Shown here one piece after another: positions 55,744 through 64,000 of a DNA stretch of 64,000 nt. A program made the translations under genes and the position numbers. The stretch's first letter is position 1, and each line of letters opens with the position of its first letter. Under the pieces are notes generated by a model. It did not search any database and was not told the origin of the DNA. It saw only the letters and a list, made by a program, of their open reading frames with translations. Source of the stretch: Microglena sp. YARC (Eukaryota > Chlorophyta > Chlorophyceae > Chlamydomonadales > Chlamydomonadaceae); NCBI GenBank assembly GCA_022414725.1, contig CM039462.1, positions 56,538,926 to 56,602,925 on the forward strand, written 5' to 3'.

Positions 55744-58700
55744 AGGTAGGAGGAGGTAGCTGTGATGTTGAGGAGTTGGTAGGGGGTAGGTAGGGCCGTG
55801 GTGAGTGGCATCAATTAGCTCAAGGATCTGCCTTGAAGCCGAAATGAAAAATAATAACTTTGTTTTTAGCGCTGCCCGCTGCTCTGTGAAACGAACAAGT
55901 CCTATGCAGCGTCGCAAGCGACGCGGAAAATTGGCGGAGTGTGTTGGCAACAGATCGGAAGGTGGCAACGATGGAGCTGACCGAAGCGGGTTAGTTAGGC
56001 GACTGTTTGGCTGACGTGTCAGGTTGTAGTGGCGGACAGGTGAGTAACGCGTAAGAATCTACCTTTTTCATTTTTGTTGTCGGACGGACAAATGGGTAAA
56101 CATGGGGGCTCCCGCCCCCTTGAAGAGGGGGCCCCGCCAAAAACGAGCAAGGTCCCCTCACAACATCGCGCGGTAGTACTAGCTCAGGCGAAGTTGCTGT
56201 CTAAGAAACCAAAATACCCAAACATAGTAGCCATTACAGTATGTCCGGTACAAGCAAACTGGAGGGTTCTTTCAATCTCACGTCCTGTAGCAGCTCGTAC
56301 TATTTTTCATTTTTCAACCCCCTCACAACAGCCGCCGTACTTTAGTGCTCCATTTATTACTCACTTGTGCTCTGTTGGCCTATGAGAAAGTTGCTGGAAT
56401 CAAGGATCTGCCTTGAAGCAGTTAAGAAAAAAGGTAATGAAACGCCTGGTGGGGCGTGGTGTTAAGGGAGCCCCTCGTACGCGGGTGGGGAGCGGTCTCC
56501 TACCTCAACTGGACAAGCTACCATCGCGGTTGACGACGACCTGCAACGTCAATAGCGACCGAAGGGGGAGACGAACCCCCGACTCTTCGTCCTCCAGCAA
56601 TCTGGTCTACCACTGGACCATTGTATGTCACTGAGAGGGGCTTTGAAGCAATTAAGAAAACCCAGAAAATGGTGTGTGTTTATACAACCCACGGCTGGAA
56701 GCTGCAGTACGAAATAAAATATACCTATGCAGCGCTACAAGCAACAAAGAAATTGGCGGATGGTGTTGGCAACAGAACGACAGATGGCAACAATGACCAA
56801 AGCCAGTTAGTTATGAGACAGTTGGCTGACGTGCCAAGCTTCGTTTTTTAGATCAGTCGGTCTGACGGACAACGGACAACGGAGTGCATCTGGGGGCTCC
56901 TGCCCCCAGGAGGGGGGGGGTCTACCAAAAACAAAGATACCCCCCCTCTCCCCCTCCCCCCCAAAAATGGGTGTACGAAAAACAAACAAGGTACACAACA
57001 AAACATGGGTGTACGAAAAACATGGGTGTACGAAAAACATGGGTGTACAAAAACATGGGTGTACAAAAACATGGGTGTACAAAAACATGGGTGTACGAAA
57101 AACATGGGTGTACGAAAAACATGGGTGTACAAATACATGGGTGTACAAAAACATGGGTGTACGAAAAACAAACAAGGTACCCACACAACAGCACCCACAT
57201 TTTTGGTACTTGCTACATAACTCACTTGCACGTGTGTGAATTTGTTTCGCTGCGTGTAACCGGAAAGAAAAAAAGGCAACGGTCAAAGGCAAAGGGCAAA
57301 AACAATGGTATTTCCTAATTGTTCACTTGTGTGTGGGGGGCTTGGTGCTGCTGCCTATAACGGAAAAAAACAAAGGAATACAAGAGACAACAAACAGAGG
57401 AAACTAAAAGGCATAAAGCAAAACGGACTGTGCTATGCCCTGGTATTCCCCACAACACTCACTTGCGCGTGTGTGGCTTGGTGCTGCTGCGTGTAAAAAA
57501 GGCAACAAACAAGGGCAACTAAAAGGAGCTTTAAAAAAAAGTTGTATTCCCCACATTACTCACTTGCGCTTGTGAGGCTTGGTAGCATCAAGCAACAAAA
57601 CAAAAAAGAAACAAACAAACAAACAGAAAACGTGGGTATTCCATACATTACTCACTTGCGCTTGTGAGGCTTGGTAGCATCATGTAACAAAACAAGAAAG
57701 AAACAAACAAACAGAAAACGTGGGTATTCCATACGTTACTCACTTGCGCTTGTGAGGCTTGGTAGCATCAAGTAACAAAACAAGAAACAAACGAAAAAAG
57801 AGGAATGAAAAAGAGATGACAAACGTGGGTATTTCACACATTGCTAGAGTGTGCTTGTGAGGCTCGGTATCGTCATGTAAACAAACAAAAAAACGAATAA
57901 AAGAGACACAAAGAGACGAAAAACGCGAGTATTCCACACATTACTCACGTGTGCGTGTGAGGCTTGGTATCGTCATGTAAACAAACAAATGATAAAATAG
58001 ACAACAACAAAAACATTGGTATCCCCCACATGACTCACATGAGATTGTGAGGCTTGGTTGCGTCATGAAACAAAATACAAAAAAACGAATTAAAGAGACT
58101 AAAACGTGACAACAAACGTTGGTTTTCCCCACAACACTCACTTGCGCGTGTGAGGCTTGGTAGCGTCATGTAAACAAACAAATGATTAAATAGTCAAAAA
58201 TAAAACAAACATTGGTATCCCCGACATTACTCACTTGCGCTTGTGAGGCTTGGTTGCATCATGATCAGCATGAGCTTGTGCGTTGATAAAGTAGCGAGAG
58301 CACGCCAGACAGTAGAACTTTCCAAAGCCTGGGGTGTCTTCATCCAGCTCGACCCTGTGTAGTGCCGCAGTGTGTGGGTTTTGGGGTTAGGAATTAGGGT
58401 TCAGGGTTTTGCAATTTAGGGTTGAGAAGTTAGAAGTGCACAAGCAGTGGATACAGCTCAACCCTGTGTAGTGCCGCAGTGTGTGGGTTTGGGGGTTAGG
58501 GTTTAGGGTTTTGCAATTTAGTGCTAAGGAGTTAGGATGTAGGGTTATAAGTGCACAAGCAGTGAATACAGCTTGACCCTGTTTAATGCCGCAGTGGGTG
58601 GGTTTGGGGGTTAGGAATTAGGGTTTTATAATATAGTGCTAAGGAGTTAGGATTTAGGGTTTTAAGTGCACAAGCATCGAATGTTGCGCCATGGTCAGGT

Positions 58701-59775
58701 GGTGTGTGTGTGTGAGAGTGTGTGTATATGCATGCGTGTGTATGTGTGTGTGTGCACAAGCAGTTGCGCCATGATCAAGTGGTGTGTGTGTGTGAGTGTG
58801 AGTGTGTGTATATGTGTGCGTGTGTATGTGTGTGTGTGCACAAGCAGTTGCGCCATGATCAGCAAGCGCTTGTGCGTTGATACAGGAGCGAAAGAACAGC
58901 TGGGAGTACAACTTTCTAAAGACTGGGGCGAGGGGGTGGGGCAAGAAAAAAGCTGCCGTTCCGCATCTTCGGTATAAATAGAGCTTACCCTTCAGGGAAC
59001 ACACACAAAGGTTTTTGTTATCCAAAAATAAAGTTGTACGCAAGTTAGTGGGGTCCAAAGTTGTTTTGACCCTAAAACAGCCCAAATCTTAACTTCGTGA
59101 TAACCCTGGACTGGGGTGTCCTTGTCCGGCTCGACCCTGTGAGGTGCAATGAACAGAATTCATTGGGTGTGGTGTATGAGTTCGGTGTGTGTGGTGTGTG
59201 TGTACGAATGTGTGAGGTGTGTGTGAGTATTTATGTGGGGGGGGAGGGTTAATGTGTGGGGGGGATCTGTGAGTGTGAGTAAGAGTGGAAGTGTTTGTGG
59301 TTATTGTTTGTGGGTTTATGAGAGTTGATGTGTGCTCAGTGTGGTGTGTGTTTGTGTGGGGGTTGGGGTGGGGTTGGGTGGGGGGTTGGGGTTGGGGTGG
59401 GGTTGGGGGCTCAGTGTGGTGTGGTGGTCGCATGGTGTGTGTGTTTGTATGTGTGCTGGGTGTGCTGGGGAGGCTCAGTGTTGTGTGGTTGTAGCGTGGT
59501 GTGTGTGGGGGGGGAGGGTGTGGGGGGAGGGTGTGTGGTGTGGTGTGTGTATGTGGTGCTCAGTGTGGTGTGGTGTGCGTGTGGGGGAAAGGGTGTGCGG
59601 TGTGTGGTGTGTGTGTGTGGTGTATGTGGTGTATGTGTGGTGGTGGTGGTGTGTGTGTAGGAGGGGGGGGGGGGGGGGGGGGGCGTGATTGTATGTGTAT
59701 GTTGTGTGTATGAGTGTTTGTGTATGTGTGGTGCTGGTGGTGCTGGTGGTGTGTATGTGTGCGTGTTTTGGGTGT

Positions 59776-59806
<31 letters not shown>

Positions 59807-61146
59807 GGGGGGATATGTGTGTAGGGGAGGTCAGTGTGGTCAGGTAGTAGCATGTACACGTATGCATGGTGCTGGTGGTGATATATATACATGTACACAT
59901 GCACATGTGTACGTGCACATGCATACGTGTACATGTGCATGTACACGTATGCATGGTGCTGGTGGTTGTATATATGCACATACACACACACATTTGTATG
60001 TGTACATGTGCATGTAAATGTACTATCTTCACACAGCCACACACAGTGTAAAGAATATAGTGTGAAGTGTGTGAGGATATGCATCTGACAAGGCGCCAAC
60101 TAGGACAAACACAGTGAGCAGTGAAAGAGAGCCTTACTAAGATGAGTGACCCTTGAGGTGTGTGGATGTACATATATTCTCTGAATACATAGCAATATGG
60201 ATTTACCTTGTTATTTGTCGGAACATCGAAACACATGACGCACACACACACACACACACATACACGCACTCACACACACGCACTCACACGCACACACACT
60301 CCCAGGCAGCATTCTCGACATTTCTCATTTTCTTATAATTTCAGGGCAGAAGTGAGGTACAAAGTACGACCTGAAAAATCAAAATCCAAATCATCCGCTG
60401 ATTAGCAGACAAGGGCAATATGATATCATATCATGTAATTGGTATGATATCATATAGTCTGACTAGGCTAAGGTACCATTTATATACAATATCATATTTT
60501 GCAATTGGTATGATACCATACTTGCCTTAGGTCAACATCATATGCTATGCCAGTCCCTATGTATTAGCAACCCTGATGCCCTCCCCCCCCAGGCACATGC
60601 ACAGCAATCATTCAGACTGCCAGTCAACCAGTCAGATCATCACAACCACTTAGACCAACTGTGGGGTGCGCATGAGTATTACACACCAACCCATACATAA
60701 AACGTTGCATTACTTTGTCATTGACAGGCAATTGCTAGCCCAAGACAACCCCGCTCAACTTCATCTGGGAGACGATGTAAATACGTTTGAGTAATACACA
60801 CTAGGCTGGAGTGTCCACTGAGGCGGAGGCTCAGATTTCAAGCGGTACAAACACAGTACATACCACTCATAATACAGTACACACGACAACCAACTCAGTG
60901 CACACCTGCCCCCCTCACCTCACCCAGCACACCCCCTTCCCCCTTTACTCACTTGGCTGTTGTACCCACGGGGCCAACCTTTCCAGGCTGGTGCACCTCC
61001 GACGAGGGCCTGCGAATGTCCTCCCACACCTGGTCGACGTGCCTGTTCAAGAACTTGGTTCGCAGTAGCTGCTTATTCTTTTTTCCGCCTTGCTTGTGGC
61101 TCGTGCCAGTGCATCGCTTGCCAATTCCATTTCCTTTCTTGGGCAT
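55480..61146 (-). CDS. ZNF593: BUD20/ZNF593-type C2H2 zinc-finger protein, complete, 3 exons
   Basis: Exon 1 61146-60953 (ATG; MPKKGNGIGKRCTGTSHKQG, RTKFLNRHVDQVWEDIR), exon 2 58354-58235 (VELDEDTPGFGKFYCLACSR, HDATKPHKR), exon 3 55600-55480 (LKMLLTTARPHNQKDADKAG, GLGAADNGPKLRSMDMVEE, TAG). Both introns are phase 2 and join AA|G, with donors GTGAGT and acceptors ACACAG and CCCCAG. The product is 144 residues. The family (human ZNF593, yeast Bud20) is a nuclear shuttling factor bound to pre-60S ribosomal particles, so the likely role is large-subunit export. LDEDxPGxGxFYCxxCxRYF and HxxxKPHKR give the single zinc finger (C-x2-C..H..H), and PHxQxDAD..AGG.G..DNGPKL is the plant-type tail. The introns, 2.6 kb each, are packed with repeats and copies of the exon edges. 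Homology is certain at motif level, the exon model strong, transcription untested. Confidence 0.9.
55601..55812 (-). repeat. Two copies of BUD20 exon-3 acceptor edge and poly-G
   Basis: On the minus strand, GACTGAAGGTGCTACTTACC at 55668-55688 and TTGATGCCACTCACCACGG at 55797-55816 copy the first codons of exon 3 (GCTGAAGATGCTACTTACC). The run G54 at 55689-55742 stands where the C-rich pyrimidine tract of the acceptor would be, so the tract was amplified with the edge. Confidence 0.72.
55891..56144 (-). repeat. Short dispersed repeat D, copy 4
   Basis: Contains GCAGCGTCGCAAGCGACGCG, GGCTGACGTGTCAGG, a 45-bp insertion with GGTGAGTAACGCGTAAG and the hairpin GGGGGCTCCCGCCCCC .. GGGGGCCCCGCC. Confidence 0.78.
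56145..56439. other. Intron spacer
   Basis: Nothing recognised except CAAGGATCTGCCTTGAAGC at 56401-56419, also present at 55822-55840. Confidence 0.4.
56440..56635 (-). repeat. tRNA-derived SINE, copy 2
   Basis: Minus-strand head with A box TGGTCCAGTGGTAGACC and B box GGGTTCGTCTCCCCC, body GTTGCAGGTCGTCGTCAACC and tail CACGCCCCACCAGGCG. Aligns along its whole length with 42549-42745. Confidence 0.8.
56722..56933 (-). repeat. Short dispersed repeat D, copy 5
   Basis: Most diverged copy: GCAGCGCTACAAGC, AGACAGTTGGCTGACGTGCC, GGGGGCTCCTGCCCCC. Confidence 0.7.
56960..57175. repeat. ACATGGGTGTACGAAAA minisatellite
   Basis: About 12 units of 16-18 bp (ACATGGGTGTACAAAA and ACATGGGTGTACGAAAA). Open frames on both strands (HGCTKTWVYKN and FVHPCFSYTHV types) are repeat translations. 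Confidence 0.93.
57215..58234 (-). repeat. Ten tandem copies of BUD20 exon-2 donor edge
   Basis: Directly past the exon-2 donor, ten further copies of the last 9 codons plus splice donor occur at about 58133, 58029, 57939, 57838, 57735, 57649, 57554, 57453, 57318 and 57218, spaced 86-135 bp. Several retain DATKPHKR with AA|GTGAGT unchanged on the minus strand (57735, 57649, 57554). Spacers are (AAAC)n-rich on the plus strand. Similarity falls with distance from the exon. Confidence 0.92.
58355..59145 (-). repeat. Copies of BUD20 exon-2 acceptor edge and a decayed exon 2
   Basis: The 5' edge of exon 2 with its acceptor (minus strand CTGCGGCACTACACAGGGTC) recurs at about 58450-58475 and 58567-58590, with GGGTTAGGGTTTAGGG spacers. 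A larger decayed duplicate is split: its 5' part (59108-59132) reads VEPDKDTP after CACAG and its 3' part (58855-58920) reads KLYSQLFFRSCINAQALADH, having lost both Cys ligands. Short pieces of the latter (GCGCCATGATCA) recur at 58770 and 58688 between GT repeats. Confidence 0.82.
59146..60413. repeat. GT/G-rich then CA-rich intron sequence
   Basis: (GT)n and G runs (59661-59683, 59791-59812) to 59820; two copies of CATGTACACGTATGCATGGTGCTGGTGGT at 59850 and 59938 around a palindrome-rich TGTACATGTGCATG section; (CA)n at 60240-60300. In gene sense (minus) this reads GT-rich near the donor and CA-rich near the acceptor. Confidence 0.85.
60414..60526 (+). repeat. Repeat E, copy 3
   Basis: GGCAATATGATATCATATC to GATACCATACTTGCC, with AGTCTGACTAGGCTAAGGTA in the centre. 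Terminal inverted repeat GGCAA(G)TATGATATCAT. Confidence 0.8.
60527..60952. other. Intron 1 donor-proximal spacer
   Basis: Mixed sequence with ACAGTACACAC repeats at 60850-60900 and CACC/CCCC-rich DNA next to the exon-1 donor. No gene seen. Confidence 0.4.
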
Positions 61147-62202
61147 TCCTCAACAGTCGACGAGCGCGTTCGAGGAGGGAAGCAGCGGCTGGGCGGCTGT
61201 GCAAAGTTTCCTAGAGCGCGCGAGGGAAGGGCAACAAGAAGTAACCTAGGCTAGAGTTGGAGCAAGGGTTTACTGTCAGGCAAACTGCGCAGCTTTGCAA
61301 ACGAGGAGGTGAAAGAATAACTTGGTGGCTCAGAAGGGGAGGTAGCAGTCTAGTTCTGCTAGGCAAGTGCAAATTAGAATACGGCCTTCTGAGCCGCCTG
61401 GCTGGTTTACGGCTCGCGAGCGCCAGAGCGGCAGGGGCAGGGGGACCCCAATTCCGGAGGGCTTCGGACAATTCGAGCCAGGTCCCTGGCCCTGGTCCCT
61501 TTGTACTCAGCAGGAGTACATTCGCCGACCACATCAGGGGCCCCCTGGACCACAGATGTGCACATCCCGAGCTGGCGCGAAGTACAGGCCAGGGGGAAGC
61601 GTTTCGGAGGATCTAGGACAATCCGAGCTGGCGGAGAACATCCGGATGCATCCGCCGACCCCCCTGAGCCGTACCGAACTGCCGTTCCCCGAACACGCCA
61701 CCCGCACGATTCCTCCTTCCATGCATTCCACGAACCGCTCAATCCAAAATAACAGTCTCTCGTATTCGCAGCCCTCGCATCTAGCAACAAGAGAATGATT
61801 AGGCAGTTGTAGGGCAAGAAGTAGCCCCTGCCCCCCCACCCACCCACCCACCCACCCACCCACCCTCCCACCCCCACCCCCACCACCCCCTCCCACACGC
61901 ACACACCACTGCCTTCCTCCTACCCCTCTCTTCCCACCCCTGTTCCCCTTCAACTGGCCTGAAGCCAAGCTAAGTATAATTTCCACTCCACCTACCTCGC
62001 TCCCCTCAATCCGTCACACTTCAGCGGTTGCTGCAGTACAAGCTTCGTCACGAAAGTGCATGATTAGTTAACAGGCAAGACTACCCGGATCTGTAGTCTA
62101 CTTTTCTCCCTGAGCCTCCGTCGGTGTTGTCCGAGGACCCCCTTGGGACAGCATCCTTAGTCCACGCTGACTTGGCTTACTGCTTTCCGTCCTTCTGGTC
62201 CA
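61147..62202. promoter_or_regulatory. Putative divergent promoter region (inferred)
   Basis: Lies between the start codon of the minus-strand BUD20 gene (61146) and the possible plus-strand start at 62203. GC-richer than its surroundings up to 61760, with an approximate direct duplication at a spacing of about 150 bp (GGCTTCGGACAATTCGAGCC at 61459 and GGATCTAGGACAATCCGAGC at 61610). 61820-61915 is C/CCCA-rich. No TATA box or named motif was recognised, so the call is positional only. Confidence 0.3.
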
Positions 62203-62316
62203 ATGGGTTCGGCTCAGAGCAGTGGGGAATCTCCCTCCCCCTACCCTCCATCCCAGACCTCCAATGTGGCAAGAGCTCACATGAACGCTAAGAACTCCAA
62301 TATGGGAAATAAACAG
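62203..62316 (+). CDS. Possible first exon, MGSAQSSG start
   Basis: 38 codons from ATG: MGSAQSSGESPSPYPPSQTS, NVARAHMNAKNSNMGNKQ, then donor CAG|GTGTGTGTG, phase 0. Gly2 with Ser at position 6 fits an N-myristoylation signal (MGxxxS). The downstream intron starts with (GT)n, as at other exons here. The rest of the gene would lie beyond the window. Alternatively chance. Confidence 0.35.
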
Positions 62317-62445
62317 GTGTGTGTGTGCATGTGGATTGGGCATGGGCATTGGCATGGGCATGGGCATGGGAATTGACATGGGCATGGGCATGGGCATAGG
62401 CATGGGCATGGGCAGGGGCATGGGCATGGGCACGGGAATATGAAT

Positions 62446-62476
<31 letters not shown>

Positions 62477-62961
62477 AGGTGCATGGGCACGGGAATGTGA
62501 ATTGGGCATGGGCATGGGCATTGGCATTGGAAACGGGCATGAGCATGGACATGGGCATGGGAACGGGAACGGGCATGGGCATGGGCATGAGCATGGGCAT
62601 GCAAATTAGGCATGGGCATAGGCATGGGATAGGCATGGGTATGGGCATGGGCATGGGCACGGAAGCGGGAAAGGTAAATTGCTTGGGCATAGGCATGGGC
62701 ATGAGCATGGGCATAGGCATGGGATGGGCATAGGTATGGGCATGTGCATGGGCACGGAAGTGGGAAAGGTAAATTGGGCATAGGCATGGGCATGGGCATG
62801 GGCACAGGCATGGGCATGGGCATGGGCACAGGAATGTGAATTGGGATGGGCATGGGCATGGGCATGTAAATTGGGCATGGGCACGGGAAATTGAATTGGG
62901 ATAGGCATGGGCATGGGCATGTAAATTGGGCATGGGCATGGGTATGGGCATGGGTATGGGT

Positions 62962-62994
<33 letters not shown>

Positions 62995-63013
62995 GGTATG
63001 GGCATGGGCATGG

Positions 63014-63057
<44 letters not shown>

Positions 63058-63100
63058 CGGGAATGTGAATTGGGATAGGCATGGGCATGGGCATGTAAAT

Positions 63101-63138
<38 letters not shown>

Positions 63139-63700
63139 GCATGGGCATGGGCATGGCATGGGCATGGGTATGGGCATGGGCATGAGCATGAGCATGGGCA
63201 TGGGCATGGTATGGGCATGGCATGGGCATGGGTATGGGCATGGGCATGGGCATGGCATGGGTATGGGCATGGGCATGGGCATGGGCACGGGAATGTGAAT
63301 TGGGATAGGCATGGCATGGGCATGTAAATTGGGCATGGCATGGGCATGGGTATGGGTATGGCATGGGCATGGGCATGGCATGGGCATGGGCACGGAATGG
63401 GCATGGGCATGGGCATGGGTATGGGCATGGGCATGGGCATGGGCACGGGAATGTGAATTGGGATAGGCATGGGCATGGGCATGTAAATTGGGCATGGGCA
63501 TGGGCATGGGCACGGGAATGTGAATTAGGATGGGCATGGGCGTGGGCGTGGGCATGGGCATGGGCACGGGAATGTGAATTGGCATGGGCATGGGCATGGG
63601 CATGGACATGGGAATTGGCATGGGCATGGGCATGGGTATGGGCATGTAAATTGGGCATGGGCATGGGCATTTGTAATGTGCATTGTGTGTTTTATATATG
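62317..63700. repeat. GGGCAT hexamer satellite with higher-order units
   Basis: About 1.35 kb of (GGGCAT)n and variants (GGGTAT, GGGCAC) with a recurring longer phrase GGGAATGTGAATTGGGATAG and CATGTAAATTGGGCATG. The very long minus-strand frame (MPMPMP, HAHAHA, 555 codons) and plus frames (WAWAWA, GMGMGM) are repeat translations. Confidence 0.97.
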
Positions 63701-64000
63701 CAATTGAATTGTGCATGTGAATTGACATGGTATTGTTTGTGTGCATTGTGTATGTGCATGTGCACTGTGCGTTGTATATAAATGTGTGGTTCTTTCTTTA
63801 CTGGATTTTTATTATTTGCTGCTCATTGGTTGTATACTTCTTGTTTGTTTATCTCCCTGAATTTCACCACTTTCTTACCATTGCCTAGTAATGTCTTAAT
63901 CTGAATACGCTCTGAATCTTGAAAATGGGATGTGTGCGCATGTGAATTAGGCATGGACCTGTCCACGTGCATTGTGTGTGCGCTTGTGAATTGCGCATGT
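63701..64000. other. Window end, no gene seen
   Basis: TGTGCATTGTGTGT-like repeats and AT-rich sequence; two copies of GTGCATTGTGTGTG. Nothing recognised. Confidence 0.4.

Noticed and set aside
56807..57318. FVHPCFSYTHV and HGCTKTWVYKN frames
   Set aside because: Translations of the ACATGGGTGTAC minisatellite.
60348..60405. Plus-strand terminal exon AEVRYKVRPEKSKSKSSAD after TAATTTCAG
   Set aside because: Good acceptor and stop but very short, inside BUD20 intron 1 on the other strand, with no partner exon. The GT-to-CA polarity there is already explained by the BUD20 intron.
62098..63765. 555-codon MPMPMP/HAHAHA frame on the minus strand
   Set aside because: Pure translation of the GGGCAT hexamer satellite.

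Overview
The window is eukaryotic nuclear DNA, very probably from a green alga (Viridiplantae). The evidence is spliced genes with GT/GC..AG introns, a BUD20/ZNF593-type zinc-finger gene whose C-terminus is of the plant type (PHxQxDAD..AGG.G..DNGPKL), class III nucleotide-cyclase exons of the kind abundant in chlorophytes, copia-like LTR retrotransposons, a LINE, tRNA-derived SINEs and hAT-like MITEs. There are no bacterial gene arrays. The species cannot be named from the sequence. Most of the window is repeat. Nearly all long open frames are readings through CA/GT, CTGT, GGGCAT or 44-bp satellite DNA and are not genes.

Layout. (1) 1-8.2 kb: a minus-strand class III adenylyl/guanylyl-cyclase-like gene, incomplete at both ends. 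Its N-to-C order runs right to left: core of one cyclase domain (8091-8205), C-terminal part of that domain (4284-4462), then the start of a second domain (2750-2941, 1075-1188, about 72-117). The last four exons have good splice sites and matching phases. The introns are microsatellites plus tandem copies of the exon edges. (2) 8.9-20.5 kb: a 44-bp satellite that decays to the right and ends at a 1000-N gap (20501-21500). (3) 21.5-23 kb: unassigned sequence. (4) 23-37.7 kb: a nest of retroelements. A minus-strand copy of copia-like element A is split by a complete minus-strand LTR element B (5-bp target duplication CTACT), and B's 3' LTR is itself split by a LINE 3' end. A head-to-head fragment of A follows, then a plus-strand A copy with two LTRs and another LINE fragment in its leader. 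A and B encode Gag (A also a protease-like region) but no integrase or reverse transcriptase that I can see; A carries an unknown conserved ORF instead. (5) 37.7-42.3 kb: hairpin, microsatellites and minisatellites. (6) 42.3-52.1 kb: an unidentified plus-strand multi-exon gene (exons 43457-44520, 45990-47042, 48879-49201; possible others at 42372 and 51971), its introns full of MITEs and SINE-like repeats. (7) 53-55.4 kb: minisatellites. (8) 55480-61146: a complete three-exon minus-strand BUD20/ZNF593 homologue with matching splice phases. (9) 62203-62316: a possible first exon of a divergent plus-strand gene, then a GGGCAT satellite.

The most striking feature cuts across the genes. Where exon boundaries can be fixed, the neighbouring intron often holds tandem, decaying copies of the exon edge together with its splice site. 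Examples are about ten extra copies of the BUD20 exon-2 donor edge, six or so copies of a cyclase acceptor edge and about 26 copies of another. In addition, several introns carry (GT)n just after the donor and (CA)n just before the acceptor, in the sense of transcription. The introns thus look grown from their own splice sites, with ends that could pair. This is my leading candidate for an undescribed phenomenon.
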